DNA from: Acetobacter tropicalis
GTDB lineage: Bacteria > Pseudomonadota > Alphaproteobacteria > Acetobacterales > Acetobacteraceae
Direction: 5' to 3'
Assembly: GCF_001580915.1 (NCBI RefSeq)
Contig: NZ_LHZQ01000222.1
Span: forward strand, 186,001-250,000
DNA length: 64,000 nucleotides
Notes under the pieces: generated by a model
Seen by the model: only the letters and a program-made list of their open reading frames with translations
Databases searched by the model: none
Told to the model about the DNA's origin: nothing
Shown here: positions 45,363 to 54,835 of the stretch, in pieces
Layout: each line of letters starts with the position of its first letter
How positions within the stretch are numbered: the stretch's first letter is position 1
Made by a program: the position numbers and the translations under genes

Positions 45363-47114
45363 ATGGATACAAGACGTCTGATACTGGCAACGCTGCTGTC
45401 AGCTGTGGTTCTTATCGGGTTTGATTATTTCTTCCCGCAGGCGCCAAAGGCCCCTGTTCCCACATCCACTCAACAAACTGTTTCTGCCCCGGCTTCTGGC
45501 GGTGCTGCGTCAGCAAATGCGCCCGCAGCGCCGAGCGTAGCGGAGCCCGCGGCTCAGCCGGATGGGCCTGATACGCGTGTGGTGATTGATGCTCCGGCCG
45601 TGCAGGGCAGCCTGAGCCTGCGCGGTGGCAAGCTGGATGATCTGGTGCTCAAGGCGTACCGTGAAACAACGGATGCCAACAGCCCGGATGTAAGGGTGCT
45701 TAGCCACGCAACGCAGGCCAAACCTGACTATGTGGATTTTGGCTGGCGTGCCGCGTCTGACGCAACCGTTCATCTGCCAGATGCCAACACGCTATGGAAA
45801 GCAGACAACACGCATCTGGATGTGACCCATCCCGTCAATCTTACATGGGATAACGGTCAGGGGCTGACGTTTGAGATCGCCATGGCGGTTGACAAGAGCT
45901 TCATGTTCACGGTGACCCAGCGTGTGCACAACACCAGTGGTCAGGCTGTGGCCCTGTATCCCTTCTACCGTGTGAACCGGGGCTACACGCCGGAAACAAA
46001 CGGCGGCATGCTGGTGCATGAAGGTCCTATTTCCGTCATTGATGGTCGTCTGAACGAAGGGTCTTACAAATCCCTGCGCAAGGATGGGGTTCCGCCGGAT
46101 AACGTGTCCTGGAGCCATCAGGGCACCGGTGGCTGGGCTGGTATTACGGACAAATACTGGCTGATGGCCGTTGTGCCTGATCAGTCCGCGCAGGTGGTGG
46201 GCGCTTATACGTACCTGCCGCAGAGAAACATGTATCAGGTCGGCTTTACCAGCACGGCCCCCATTCAGATTGCAGCTGGCCAGACAGCCAGCACCGAAGC
46301 CCATGTTTTTGCCGGTGCCAAGGAAGTGCGTCTGCTCGACCAGTACGAGCACGACCTGCATATTCCCATGTTCTGGAAGGCTGTGGATTTCGGCTGGCTT
46401 TCCTTCCTGACACGTCCGGTCTTCTTCGTGCTGGATTGGCTGTATTCCATGATGGGCAATTTTGGTCTGGCTCTGCTGACCTTTACGGTTATCGTGAAGC
46501 TGGCCTTCCTACCGCTGACCATCAAGCAGATGCGCATGACGTGGAAAACCAGCCGCCTGAAGCCGAAGGTGGACCAGATCCGCGCGCGTTACAAAGACGA
46601 CCCCATGGCCATGCAGCAGCATATTATGGGGCTGTATCGGGAAGAGAACGTGAACCTGTTTGGTGGCTTCCTGCCCCTGTTCATTCAGGCTCCCGTGTTC
46701 TGGTGTCTGTATAAGGATCTGTATGTCACCATTGAAATGCGTCATGCGCCGTTCTTTGGCTGGATCAAGGACCTTTCTGCCCCAGACCCCACGAATATTT
46801 TCAACCTGTTTGGTCTGATTCCGTTCAACCCGGCGCATGTGTTGCCGTTGCTGGCGCTGGGCGCGTGGCCGATCCTGTATGGCGCCACCATGTTCCTGAT
46901 GCAGAAGATCAGCGCCAGTTCCACCAACATGGACCCGGCCCAGCAGAAGGTGATGGCGTTCATTCCGTTGCTGTTCACCTTCTTCATGGCGCATCAGCCC
47001 GTGGGTTTGGTGATCTATTATTGCTGGAGCAACCTGCTGACGGCATTGCAGCAAGTGCTTATTCTGGGGCGGTTCAAAGCTGCGGATAAAAAATCCGTGC
47101 CGAGCAAAAGCTGA
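45363..47114 (+). CDS. yidC: Membrane protein insertase YidC
   Basis: 583 residues. An N-terminal helix (RRLILATLLSAVVLIGFDYFF) is followed by an Ala/Pro-rich stretch, the large periplasmic P1 beta domain (about 75-350) and the conserved five-helix insertase core (from LALLTFTVIVKLAFLPLTIKQ, through FGGFLPLFIQAPVFWCLY, to QPVGLVIYYCWSNLLTALQQ). It inserts and folds inner-membrane proteins with or without Sec. Its stop overlaps engB (TGATG). Confidence 0.96.
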   Translation: MDTRRLILATLLSAVVLIGFDYFFPQAPKAPVPTSTQQTVSAPASGGAASANAPAAPSVAEPAAQPDGPDTRVVIDAPAVQGSLSLRGGKLDDLVLKAYRETTDANSPDVRVLSHATQAKPDYVDFGWRAASDATVHLPDANTLWKADNTHLDVTHPVNLTWDNGQGLTFEIAMAVDKSFMFTVTQRVHNTSGQAVALYPFYRVNRGYTPETNGGMLVHEGPISVIDGRLNEGSYKSLRKDGVPPDNVSWSHQGTGGWAGITDKYWLMAVVPDQSAQVVGAYTYLPQRNMYQVGFTSTAPIQIAAGQTASTEAHVFAGAKEVRLLDQYEHDLHIPMFWKAVDFGWLSFLTRPVFFVLDWLYSMMGNFGLALLTFTVIVKLAFLPLTIKQMRMTWKTSRLKPKVDQIRARYKDDPMAMQQHIMGLYREENVNLFGGFLPLFIQAPVFWCLYKDLYVTIEMRHAPFFGWIKDLSAPDPTNIFNLFGLIPFNPAHVLPLLALGAWPILYGATMFLMQKISASSTNMDPAQQKVMAFIPLLFTFFMAHQPVGLVIYYCWSNLLTALQQVLILGRFKAADKKSVPSKS

Positions 47115-47797
47115 TGGGGGATACAACCCGCTCCTTCCGCGAACTGGATAGTCAGGCGCAGATTGACGCCGCCCTTGAAGAAGGGCGGCTCCTTTTTGCA
47201 GGCTCCTGCGACTTTATTTTCGGGGCACAGAAGCTGGGGCAGCTTCCCCCGCAGACTCTGCCGGAAATTGCGTTTGCCGGGCGTTCCAATGTGGGCAAGT
47301 CCAGCCTTGTGAATGCGTTGACGGGCCGCAAGACACTGGCTCGCGCTTCTTCCGAACCGGGCCGCACCAAACAGTTGAACTTCTTCAATCTGGCGGATCG
47401 GCTGATGCTGGTGGATATGCCGGGGTATGGATACGCCAAGGCTGCGAAATCCGTGAAGGAAGACTGGCAGGAAATGATGTTTGATTACCTGCGGGGCCGT
47501 CCCGGCCTGAAGCGGGTGATGTTGCTGCTGGATGCGCGCATTGAACTCAAGCCGCATGATGAAGAGGTCATGAAACTGCTGGATCGCGCTGCGGTCAGTT
47601 TTCAGATCGTTCTGACCAAGTGCGATGCCGTGAAGCCAGCCCCTCTGGCCCGCAAGGAAGAAGCCATACTGGCTGTGGCACGCCGTCATGCCGCGGCCTG
47701 CCCGTTTCTCTCCCTTTCCAGCAGTGAGACAGGGCAGGGTATTGAACAGTTGAGAGCGGAACTGGCGGAATTCGCGCTGCCGTCGCAGTCCTTCTAG
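47114..47797 (+). CDS. engB: Ribosome biogenesis GTPase YsxC/EngB
   Basis: The 227-residue TrmE-Era-EngA-EngB type GTPase has G1 [17 protein letters not shown]3 DMPGYGYA and G4 LTKCDAV. It assists large-subunit assembly. The ATG is within the yidC stop (one-base overlap). The rpmH-rnpA-yidC-engB-argB order is conserved in alphaproteobacteria. Confidence 0.95.
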   Translation: MGDTTRSFRELDSQAQIDAALEEGRLLFAGSCDFIFGAQKLGQLPPQTLPEIAFAGRSNVGKSSLVNALTGRKTLARASSEPGRTKQLNFFNLADRLMLVDMPGYGYAKAAKSVKEDWQEMMFDYLRGRPGLKRVMLLLDARIELKPHDEEVMKLLDRAAVSFQIVLTKCDAVKPAPLARKEEAILAVARRHAAACPFLSLSSSETGQGIEQLRAELAEFALPSQSF

Positions 47798-47829
47798 TTT
47801 CGGCAGGTTTGAGAGCAGGAAATTACACC

Positions 47830-48735
47830 ATGACCATCGCCAAGCCTCCCATTATGGAGCCGCATCAGGAAGCGGCCATTCTGGCCGGTGCGCTGCCCTA
47901 TCTGCGCCGCTATGCCGGTGACACCATTGTGGTGAAATACGGCGGTCATGCCATGGGTGACCCGGAACTGGCGCAGACCTTCGGGCGGGACATCGCCTTG
48001 CTGAAGCTGGTTGGCATCAACCCCGTGGTGGTGCATGGCGGCGGCCCCCAGATCAACAGCATGCTCAAGCGGCTGGATATCAAATCCACCTTTGTGGATG
48101 GCCTGCGGGTGACAGACGCCAACATGGTGGATGTGATCGAAATGGTGCTGGCCGGTTCCGTCAACAAGGAAGTGGCGGAACTGATCAGCCAGGCTGGCGC
48201 GCTGGCTGTTGGTATCTCCGGCAAGGATGGCAAGCTGATTACGGCCCGCAAGCTGCAACGCACCGTGCGGGATAATGACAGCCAGATTGAACGGGTGCTT
48301 GATCTGGGCTTTGTGGGCGAGCCCGTGAAGGTGGACCCTCGTGTCATCTATGCGCTTTCCGGCTCGGGCCTGATTCCGGTTATTGCTCCTGTTGGGTTGG
48401 GGGAAGACGGCGCAACCTACAATATCAATGCTGATACGGCGGCTGGCGCTATTGCCGGGGCTGTGCATGCTACCCGTCTGCTGATGCTGACTGATGTTCC
48501 CGGTGTGCTGGATGCAAACGGGAAGTTGATTCCTGAACTGACAGCCGAGCAGGCACGTCAGGCCATTGCAGACGGTGTGATTACCGGCGGCATGATTCCC
48601 AAGGTTGAAACCTGCATTCAGGCCGTGCAGGCCGGTGCGCGGGCTGCGGTGATCATCAATGGCCGAATTCCGCACGCATGCCTGCTGGAACTGTTCACCG
48701 CTTCCGGCTCCGGCACACTCATCCGGGCGGACTAA
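47830..48735 (+). CDS. argB: Acetylglutamate kinase
   Basis: The 301-residue amino acid kinase-fold enzyme phosphorylates N-acetylglutamate in arginine synthesis. Motifs are [33 protein letters not shown] and [15 protein letters not shown], with the C-terminal [15 protein letters not shown] 47830 has AGGA 9 nt upstream; a longer frame from 47809 is less likely. An N-terminal helix typical of arginine-inhibited hexameric enzymes is present. Confidence 0.96.
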   Translation: MTIAKPPIMEPHQEAAILAGALPYLRRYAGDTIVVKYGGHAMGDPELAQTFGRDIALLKLVGINPVVVHGGGPQINSMLKRLDIKSTFVDGLRVTDANMVDVIEMVLAGSVNKEVAELISQAGALAVGISGKDGKLITARKLQRTVRDNDSQIERVLDLGFVGEPVKVDPRVIYALSGSGLIPVIAPVGLGEDGATYNINADTAAGAIAGAVHATRLLMLTDVPGVLDANGKLIPELTAEQARQAIADGVITGGMIPKVETCIQAVQAGARAAVIINGRIPHACLLELFTASGSGTLIRAD

Positions 48736-48898
48736 GCCCCATGCGCGGCGGCTAATGGTAGTGCCTGAGGCACTGCCGGATGGCTGTCCGTGTGTCATGA
48801 TGCGTTGACAGGCATCGGCCCTGTCCGCATGGTCCATCCGTATTTTTCGTATCGGGTCGGCCTGCCCCGATTGGTTCCATCATGTCTGACGGTGTCTT

Positions 48899-49747
48899 AT
48901 GACTGAAGCTACTCTCCGCGCTCATATTGAAACTCTGTGGGAAGCACGTGATCGTGTGTCTTCCGCTACCGTCGGTGAAGACCGCAAAGCAATTGAAGAC
49001 GCTCTGGAAGCTCTGGATTCCGGTCGTCTGCGTGTTGCTGCCCCCAGTGAAGATGGCTGGGTAGTGCATGAATGGCTGAAAAAGGCGGTTCTGCTGTCCT
49101 TCCGGCTGAATGACAGTGTTGTCATTCCGGGTGCTGCGGCTGGTGCTCCGGCTTATGACAAAGTGCCCGTCAAGTTTCAGGGGTGGGACCAGGCCCGTTT
49201 TGAAAAAGCCGGTTTCCGCGTGGTGCCGGGTGCTGTGGTGCGTTATTCCGCCCACATTGCTCCCGGTGCGGTGCTGATGCCCAGCTTTGTGAATGTGGGT
49301 GCCAACGTTGGCAGCGGCACCATGGTGGATACCTGGGCTACGGTGGGAAGCTGCGCACAGATTGGCAAAAACTGTCATATCAGTGGTGGTGCCGGTATTG
49401 GGGGTGTGCTTGAACCGCTTCAGGCTGCTCCGGTCATTATTGAAGATAACTGCTTCATTGGTGCCCGTTCAGAAGTGGCGGAAGGCGTGATTGTTGAACG
49501 TGGGTCCGTTCTGTCCATGGGGGTATTCCTCGGGGCTTCCACCAAAATTGTGGACCGCGCCACGGGGGAAATTTTCATGGGTCGCGTTCCGGCCTATTCC
49601 GTTGTGGTGCCGGGCACGCTGCCGTCTTCCAACCCCATTGGCGCGGATGGCAAGCCCAACCCGCAGTTGGCCTGTGCTGTGATTGTAAAGCGCGTTGATG
49701 AACGCACCCGTTCAAAAACATCTATCAACGATCTCCTGCGCGACTAA
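48899..49747 (+). CDS. dapD: Tetrahydrodipicolinate N-succinyltransferase
   Basis: The 282-residue left-handed beta-helix acyltransferase of lysine/diaminopimelate synthesis has [39 protein letters not shown] and [20 protein letters not shown]. Followed 19 bp later by dapE, the next-but-one pathway step. The start lacks a clear Shine-Dalgarno. A 6-codon frame (ATG 48881 to TGA 48899-48901) ends exactly on this start and might couple translation. Confidence 0.95.
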   Translation: MTEATLRAHIETLWEARDRVSSATVGEDRKAIEDALEALDSGRLRVAAPSEDGWVVHEWLKKAVLLSFRLNDSVVIPGAAAGAPAYDKVPVKFQGWDQARFEKAGFRVVPGAVVRYSAHIAPGAVLMPSFVNVGANVGSGTMVDTWATVGSCAQIGKNCHISGGAGIGGVLEPLQAAPVIIEDNCFIGARSEVAEGVIVERGSVLSMGVFLGASTKIVDRATGEIFMGRVPAYSVVVPGTLPSSNPIGADGKPNPQLACAVIVKRVDERTRSKTSINDLLRD

Positions 49748-49766
49748 GCAGCGGGACGGAGAGAGC

Positions 49767-50981
49767 ATGAGCGGATCAGAAGCTGAGCAGACTATACCCG
49801 CTACGGCGGCAAAGGCCGATCAGGGCAATGCGCAGGTTCTTCCTGCGCCAACTGACCCGATTGCCGTTGCACAGGCGTTGATCCGCCACCCTTCAGTGTG
49901 CCCAGACCCCGGGCCAGCTCAGCAGATGCTTGCCGCTATGCTGGAAAAGCTGGGGTTTGAGGTCTGGCACCTTTCTTATGGGGAAGGGCTGGAACGGACC
50001 CCCAATTTTTTCGCGCGATTGGGTAAATCTGGCCCGCATATCTGCTTTGCCGGGCATACCGATGTTGTGCCGCCGGGGGCGGAGGCCGCGTGGGCTCACC
50101 CGCCTTATGCGGCCGAGATTGAAGACGGCATACTGTATGGCCGTGGTGCGTGTGACATGAAGGGCGGTATTGCTGCCTTTGTGGCTGCTGTTGCCCGGTT
50201 CACAGGCAATGGGCATCAGGCAGGCTCCATCAGTTTTCTGATTACCGGAGATGAAGAAGGGCCAGCCACCTACGGCACCAAAAAGGTGCTGGAATGGATG
50301 GCGCAGGAAGGTCAGATTCCTGATTATTGCGTGGTGGGGGAGCCCACCAATCCTGCAGCCATGGGCGATATGGTCAAAATTGGCCGTCGCGGTAGTCTGA
50401 ATGCCCATATTGTGGTTGAGGGGGTGCAGGGGCATGTGGCTTATCCCCATCGGGCGGATAATCCGGTGCATCGGCTTCTGACCATTCTTGCTGCTTTGCA
50501 GGCCCAGCCCTTGGATAACGGATCTGACTGGTTTGAACCTTCCAGTTTGCAGGTGACCAGTGTGGATGTGGGTAATTCTTCCACCAATGTAATTCCTGCT
50601 CAGGCCGAAGCGCGCCTGAATATTCGGTTTAATGATCTGCATACGGGGGAAGGACTGACTGGCTGGTTACGTACAGTCTGCCAGCAGCACGCTCCCAACG
50701 TGCGTGTGGTCGTCAAGATTAGTGGGGAGTCGTTTCTTACTGCTCCGGGTGCTGCAACAGATGCTCTGGTGAAAGCCATTGAGCACGTAACGCAGCGCAC
50801 ACCCAAGCTGGATACGGGTGGCGGCACATCTGATGCCCGCTTTATTGCGCAATACTGCCCGGTATCCGAGTTCGGGTTGGTGGGGGCCAGCATCCATAAG
50901 GTGGATGAGCACACCTCGGTGGCAGACCTGGAAACACTTACCCAAATATATGAGACCTTTCTGGAAGGGGTCATGGCGTGA
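49767..50981 (+). CDS. dapE: Succinyl-diaminopimelate desuccinylase
   Basis: The 404-residue M20 zinc hydrolase has FAGHTDVVPPG, GRGACDMKGGIAA, TGDEEGPATYGT (general base Glu) and GGGTSDARFI. It frees LL-diaminopimelate for peptidoglycan and lysine. ATG 49767 with GGAGAGAGC just upstream is preferred over frames starting inside dapD. The N-terminal ~35 residues are Ala/Gln-rich and longer than usual. Its stop overlaps the membrane protein gene (GTGA). Confidence 0.95.
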   Translation: MSGSEAEQTIPATAAKADQGNAQVLPAPTDPIAVAQALIRHPSVCPDPGPAQQMLAAMLEKLGFEVWHLSYGEGLERTPNFFARLGKSGPHICFAGHTDVVPPGAEAAWAHPPYAAEIEDGILYGRGACDMKGGIAAFVAAVARFTGNGHQAGSISFLITGDEEGPATYGTKKVLEWMAQEGQIPDYCVVGEPTNPAAMGDMVKIGRRGSLNAHIVVEGVQGHVAYPHRADNPVHRLLTILAALQAQPLDNGSDWFEPSSLQVTSVDVGNSSTNVIPAQAEARLNIRFNDLHTGEGLTGWLRTVCQQHAPNVRVVVKISGESFLTAPGAATDALVKAIEHVTQRTPKLDTGGGTSDARFIAQYCPVSEFGLVGASIHKVDEHTSVADLETLTQIYETFLEGVMA

Positions 50982-51601
50982 TTTCTAATTCGGGAAAAAT
51001 GGGAAGTGGGCGGAAAATCCTGCAAGGCATGCTGCTTCTGGCCAGTGGACGGCGCGAAGGTATAGCCTGCTTTGAGGGTACGCCGGATGCGTTCGGGGCA
51101 GCTCTTGCGCCACAACTGGCTATGCTGATTGTGGGTGTGCTGCAGGTGTTTGTGGTGCCTGACAAGCTTCTGGGCCTGACCAAAATCCTGCTTTCCCTCT
51201 GCGTTGTTTTGCTGCCTGCTGTGGTGTCACAGTTCTATGCGCATCGCTGGGGGCGGGATGTTCTGTGGCTGCGCTATATAACAGCAGCCACATGGTGCAA
51301 CTGGGTTGTGCTGCTTATTTCCCTTGGGGCCACCATTCTGGCGGGGTTGCTGTTCCCGGCCATTCTTACGCAGCCCGGTTTCATGGGGGCTCTGGTTCTG
51401 AGTGTGGCCGTGTATGAAATGTGGCTGCAATGGTATGTGGCCCGTGTCGGGCTTGGCCTGAGCCGTGGGCGGGCGTTGTTGCTGTATGCTTCAATCCTTG
51501 CCGCAACGTTGGCGCTTTATGTTTTTGCCGCTCTTTTGCCGCCGCATTACATCGTGCTGAAGGATCTGCTTCAGCCGATGATCAACATGAAGAATAGCTG
51601 A
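50978..51601 (+). CDS. Polytopic membrane protein coupled to dapE
   Basis: 207 residues with about four to five hydrophobic helices (starting LAPQLAMLIVGVLQVFVV, then LLSLCVVLLPAVVSQF, TWCNWVVLLISLGATILAGLL and LLLYASILAATLALYVFAA). The topology resembles YIP1/DUF-type small integral membrane proteins, but no family is recognised with certainty. GTG start overlapping the dapE stop by 4 bp indicates co-expression with diaminopimelate synthesis. It ends 9 bp from the convergent yaiI-like gene. Confidence 0.78.
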   Translation: MISNSGKMGSGRKILQGMLLLASGRREGIACFEGTPDAFGAALAPQLAMLIVGVLQVFVVPDKLLGLTKILLSLCVVLLPAVVSQFYAHRWGRDVLWLRYITAATWCNWVVLLISLGATILAGLLFPAILTQPGFMGALVLSVAVYEMWLQWYVARVGLGLSRGRALLLYASILAATLALYVFAALLPPHYIVLKDLLQPMINMKNS

Positions 51602-51610
51602 GGTTTGGGG

Positions 51611-52078
51611 TTAGAGCCGACCCAGAGCTTTCCGCTTTTTGGCTTTAACGACCGCTGTGTCCAGTGCGGAAAGAAAGGTGGAGCGGTCTGAACGGGTAAA
51701 GCCGCGCCCACCTTGTGTAATGGCCCCCGTGTTCCGTAAATCTTCCATTAGGTTCCGCATAGCCAGCGCCATGCCGATGGCATTTTCATCGAGAATACGG
51801 CCGCGCGGGTCAAGAACGCACGCACCTTTTGCTACACAGCGTGCAGCAAGCGGAATGTCAGCAGAAATGACAATATCATGAGCCATGACCTGATCGGCAA
51901 TCCAGTTGTCCGCCACATCCATTCCCTCTGTCACAACAATACGTTCAATCAGAGGAGAGGCTGGAATAGCGATCATTTTGTTGGAGACAACAAAAGTGTG
52001 CAGCCCATAGCGTGCGGCTACGCGGTAGGTTTCGTCCCGAACAGGGCAGGCATCGGCGTCAATAAAAATACGAATCAT
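51611..52078 (-). CDS. YaiI/YqxD family protein (DUF188)
   Basis: 155 residues from ATG 52078. It begins IRIFIDADACPVRDETYRVA, the exact YaiI/UPF0178 N-terminal motif, with VVTEGMDVADNWIADQV, ISADIPLAARCVAKGA and DPRGRILDENAIG following. The fold is PIN-like with conserved aspartates, and the biochemical role is unknown in the family. A longer frame to 52177 is open but the motif begins at 52078. Confidence 0.92.
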   Translation of the reverse strand: MIRIFIDADACPVRDETYRVAARYGLHTFVVSNKMIAIPASPLIERIVVTEGMDVADNWIADQVMAHDIVISADIPLAARCVAKGACVLDPRGRILDENAIGMALAMRNLMEDLRNTGAITQGGRGFTRSDRSTFLSALDTAVVKAKKRKALGRL

Positions 52079-52209
52079 GCTGCGAGTGTAGCACAGGTTA
52101 TCTGACCTATAAGGAAAGCCTGTATGACGGACTGGCAAAGTGAGATCCCAATCATCCGCCCGTAGCAGACAGGGCACGGTTAACCCTTAGCCAATGCTAT
52201 GTGTGGTGA

Positions 52210-53028
52210 TTAGCCGAAAGGATCTGGCTCGTATCCTACGCCGGTAAGATACAGGCCTTCAGGGGGAGCGGTGGGGCCAGCCGCACAGCGGGATTTCGCT
52301 TCAAGAGCGTGCGCAATGCGTTCAGGTTTCCAGCGACCCTGTCCTACCAGGCTGAGTGTGCCGACCATGTTGCGTACCTGATGGTGTAAGAAAGAGCGCG
52401 CTTTGGCGATGATCCACACTTCCTCGCCATGACGTTCTACTCTCAGGATATCCAAAGTACGCAAGGGGCTTCTGGCCTGACAGGCCACAGCACGGAAGGA
52501 CGTGAAATCGTGTGACCCAATCAGATAATTGGCTCCTTCCTGCATCAGATCAATATCCAATGGTGAACGAAGATGCCACACGTGGGAAGCTCCCAGAGCC
52601 GGGCGTGAGGGGCGGTTGAGAATGCGGTAGCGATAGGAACGCCATGTTGCGGAAAAGCGTGCGCTCCAGTCCAGCCCGACTTGGGCGGCCTCAATGACTG
52701 CTACAGCATGGGGCTTTAGGTGATAGCTTAATCCGTCCCTTACCCGGTAAGGGAGAAGCGGCATGTCAGCCGGAAAATCCAGATGCGCAACTTGTCCTGT
52801 GGCGTGCACACCGGAGTCCGTTCGTCCGGCCGTAATGCTAGTGACTCGCCGGCCGCCAGCCATGCGTGTGGCGGCTTCCTCCAGAAGCGCCTGCACGGAA
52901 AGGCCGCTGGTCTGACGTTGCCAGCCTACAAGGCCCGTGCCGTCATATTCAAGTTTGACCGCCCATCTCTGATAAGCTGGGGCTCGGTCGCGCTCGGCCT
53001 GAAGTTCGTCAACCAGCACATCAGACAT
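52210..53028 (-). CDS. truA: tRNA pseudouridine(38-40) synthase
   Basis: The 272-residue pseudouridine synthase has catalytic Asp71 in TAGRTDSGVHATGQV; the N-terminal LEYDGTGLVGWQRQ and the later SHDFTSFRAV and FLHHQVRNMVGTL segments are standard. It modifies the anticodon stem-loop of many tRNAs. Third gene of the def-fmt-truA operon, 27 bp after fmt. Confidence 0.96.
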   Translation of the reverse strand: MSDVLVDELQAERDRAPAYQRWAVKLEYDGTGLVGWQRQTSGLSVQALLEEAATRMAGGRRVTSITAGRTDSGVHATGQVAHLDFPADMPLLPYRVRDGLSYHLKPHAVAVIEAAQVGLDWSARFSATWRSYRYRILNRPSRPALGASHVWHLRSPLDIDLMQEGANYLIGSHDFTSFRAVACQARSPLRTLDILRVERHGEEVWIIAKARSFLHHQVRNMVGTLSLVGQGRWKPERIAHALEAKSRCAAGPTAPPEGLYLTGVGYEPDPFG

Positions 53029-53055
53029 AAGGGCAGGACCGCGGAAAAAAAGGAA

Positions 53056-54012
53056 TCATTTGGAATGCGCAGATGGAGCATCATCATCCTGCGCAATAAG
53101 CAGAACGGTACCAGCAGGGATCGAATGCCCCCGTAGGAAGGCCTCAGCCTCCATCATGCCCCGACCGGGCTTTTGCAGACGAGTGAGGCGTACAGCACCT
53201 TCACCACAGGCCACTGTTAAAGTGTTGTCCAGAAGAGTGCCGGGCCTGGCGGTGTGATGAAACTGCGGAAGAGGGGTGGCCGCTCCGATCTTGATAATCA
53301 TGCCATCGTTCAGCACAGTGAATGTGCCAGGCCACGGGGTAAGGGCTCGGATGCGGCGATCTATGGCACTGGCGCTCTCCTGCCAGTTGATACGTCCATC
53401 TTCGCGTGTCAGCTTCTGGGCATAGGTCACGCCATCTTCCGGCTGCGGGGTAGGGAGCGGAGTTTCCGTCAGCGTGCGCACAACCAGCGTTCCACCCAGA
53501 GCGCTCAGAGCGTCATGCAACGATGTGGCGGTTGTCTGGCTGGTAATGGGCACGGCCCCGCGCAGCAACATTGGGCCGGTATCTAACCCGGCTTCCATCT
53601 GCATGATGGTCACGCCACTTTCCGTATCGCCAGCCAGAATGGCGCTCTGGATAGGAGAAGCGCCCCGCCAACGCGGTAAAAGGCTTGCGTGAATATTCAG
53701 GCAACCAAGACGAGGCGTATCCAGCATGCTCTGGGGCAGGATGAGGCCGTAGGCCGCAACCACGGCCACATCTGCCTGAAAGCCATCAAAAACGGCCCAT
53801 TCCTCAGTATTTTTGCGCAGGGAAACAGGATGCCTTACCGGCAACCCGAGTTTATCGGCGGCTTGATGTACGGGCGAGGCCCGTAGGACTTTGCCGCGAC
53901 CAGCGGGCCGAGGCGGCTGCGTGTAAACAGCAACAATATCGTGACCGGCAACATGGAGGGCGTGTAGGGCCGGCACGGCAAAATCCGGGGTGCCCATAAA
54001 AATGACGCGCAT
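53056..54012 (-). CDS. fmt: Methionyl-tRNA formyltransferase
   Basis: The 318-residue enzyme formylates initiator Met-tRNA. It has RVIFMGTPDFAVPAL, the folate/catalytic signature CLNIHASLLPRWRGASPIQ and GDTESGVTIMQMEAGLDTGPML, and the C-terminal OB domain. Directly follows def (17 bp), so that adding and removing the formyl group are encoded together. Confidence 0.97.
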   Translation of the reverse strand: MRVIFMGTPDFAVPALHALHVAGHDIVAVYTQPPRPAGRGKVLRASPVHQAADKLGLPVRHPVSLRKNTEEWAVFDGFQADVAVVAAYGLILPQSMLDTPRLGCLNIHASLLPRWRGASPIQSAILAGDTESGVTIMQMEAGLDTGPMLLRGAVPITSQTTATSLHDALSALGGTLVVRTLTETPLPTPQPEDGVTYAQKLTREDGRINWQESASAIDRRIRALTPWPGTFTVLNDGMIIKIGAATPLPQFHHTARPGTLLDNTLTVACGEGAVRLTRLQKPGRGMMEAEAFLRGHSIPAGTVLLIAQDDDAPSAHSK

Positions 54013-54029
54013 CGGCCTGGCCTCCGGCT

Positions 54030-54596
54030 TTAGGAACGCTTCATTTTCTGTTCCTTGGCCAGCCGCCGCAGAATCATGTTTCGGCGCAAGGTGGACAGAT
54101 GGTCCACAAACAGCACGCCTTCCAGATGGTCGATTTCATGTTGCATGCAGGTGGCCAGCAGACCGTTCACTTCACGCTCCATGAGGTCCCCGTCAACATT
54201 CCGCCATTGTACACGGACCTGTTCAGGGCGAGTGACTTCTGCATACTGGTTAGGCAGGGAGAGACAGCCTTCTTCCCGTGCGGCCAATGTTTCTGACTCT
54301 GCCACAACTTCCGGGTTGATCATGATAATGGGCTCGCGGGCATCTTTTTCACCCAGATCCACCAAGGCAAAGCGGAGGCTTAGGCCAACCTGCGGTGCAG
54401 CCAGGCCGATGCCGGGCGCTTCATACATGGCAGAGAACATGCTGGGCAGAATACGGCGGATTTCTGCCATGTCTTCGGGTTTGACCTCGCGCGTTTTGCG
54501 CCGCAGCACGGCATGCGGGGCAACGAGGATCGGCATGGGCGCGGCCTCGGCCGCTGCAGCGGCAATGGCTGCGTCTGTCAGAGCTGCGTTTGTCAT
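54030..54596 (-). CDS. def: Peptide deformylase
   Basis: The 188-residue metalloprotease has PGIGLAAPQVG, EEGCLSLP (metal Cys111) and QHEIDHLEG (His153, Glu154, His157). It removes the formyl group from nascent proteins. The Ala-rich N-terminus (about residues 1-20) extends beyond the usual start, so a start slightly downstream is conceivable (for example at Met21). Confidence 0.97.
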   Translation of the reverse strand: MTNAALTDAAIAAAAAEAAPMPILVAPHAVLRRKTREVKPEDMAEIRRILPSMFSAMYEAPGIGLAAPQVGLSLRFALVDLGEKDAREPIIMINPEVVAESETLAAREEGCLSLPNQYAEVTRPEQVRVQWRNVDGDLMEREVNGLLATCMQHEIDHLEGVLFVDHLSTLRRNMILRRLAKEQKMKRS

Positions 54597-54740
54597 ATGC
54601 TCGATTTAGCGCCCCCGGCTTCAGGATGCCAGAGGCAACAACAGCATGGCGGCACAAAACGTGTGAAATATGCCGCACTGTGGCACGGAATGTTCACAAA
54701 TGGTCCAAAAGGAGAGCCTGAGAGCGTGTGGTAAGGCGCG

Positions 54741-54835
54741 CGCCGTCTTGCGTTGCGGCGCAGGTCTCCCATATCGTGAAGAAACCGGATGCCATAAGGG
54801 TCCGGTCCTGTCTCGCTCAGAAAGGAGGAGGCTCT
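54741..54835 (+). promoter_or_regulatory. Candidate ROSE-type RNA thermometer of hsp20
   Basis: Three hairpins precede the start codon: GCGCCG/CGGCGC near 54746-54762, ACCGGA/TCCGGT at 54785-54806, and a last one at about 54807-54832. In the last, CTGTCTCGCT pairs with AGGAGGAGG across the loop CAGAA, burying the Shine-Dalgarno. The anti-SD strand holds TCGCT, matching the U(U/C)GCU motif conserved in ROSE elements, whose G bulges opposite the GG of the SD. ROSE elements melt on heating to allow small heat-shock protein translation. The match is by eye; no folding was run. Confidence 0.65.

Noticed and set aside
45101-45424. 107-codon frame with many cysteines between rnpA and yidC, possibly yidD
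   Set aside because: It overlaps rnpA and the yidC start and lacks the YidD PTCS and HPW motifs.
54609-54740. Sigma-32 or CIRCE element before hsp20
   Set aside because: No CTTGAA-type -35 with CCCCAT-type -10 and no CIRCE inverted repeat could be found by eye.
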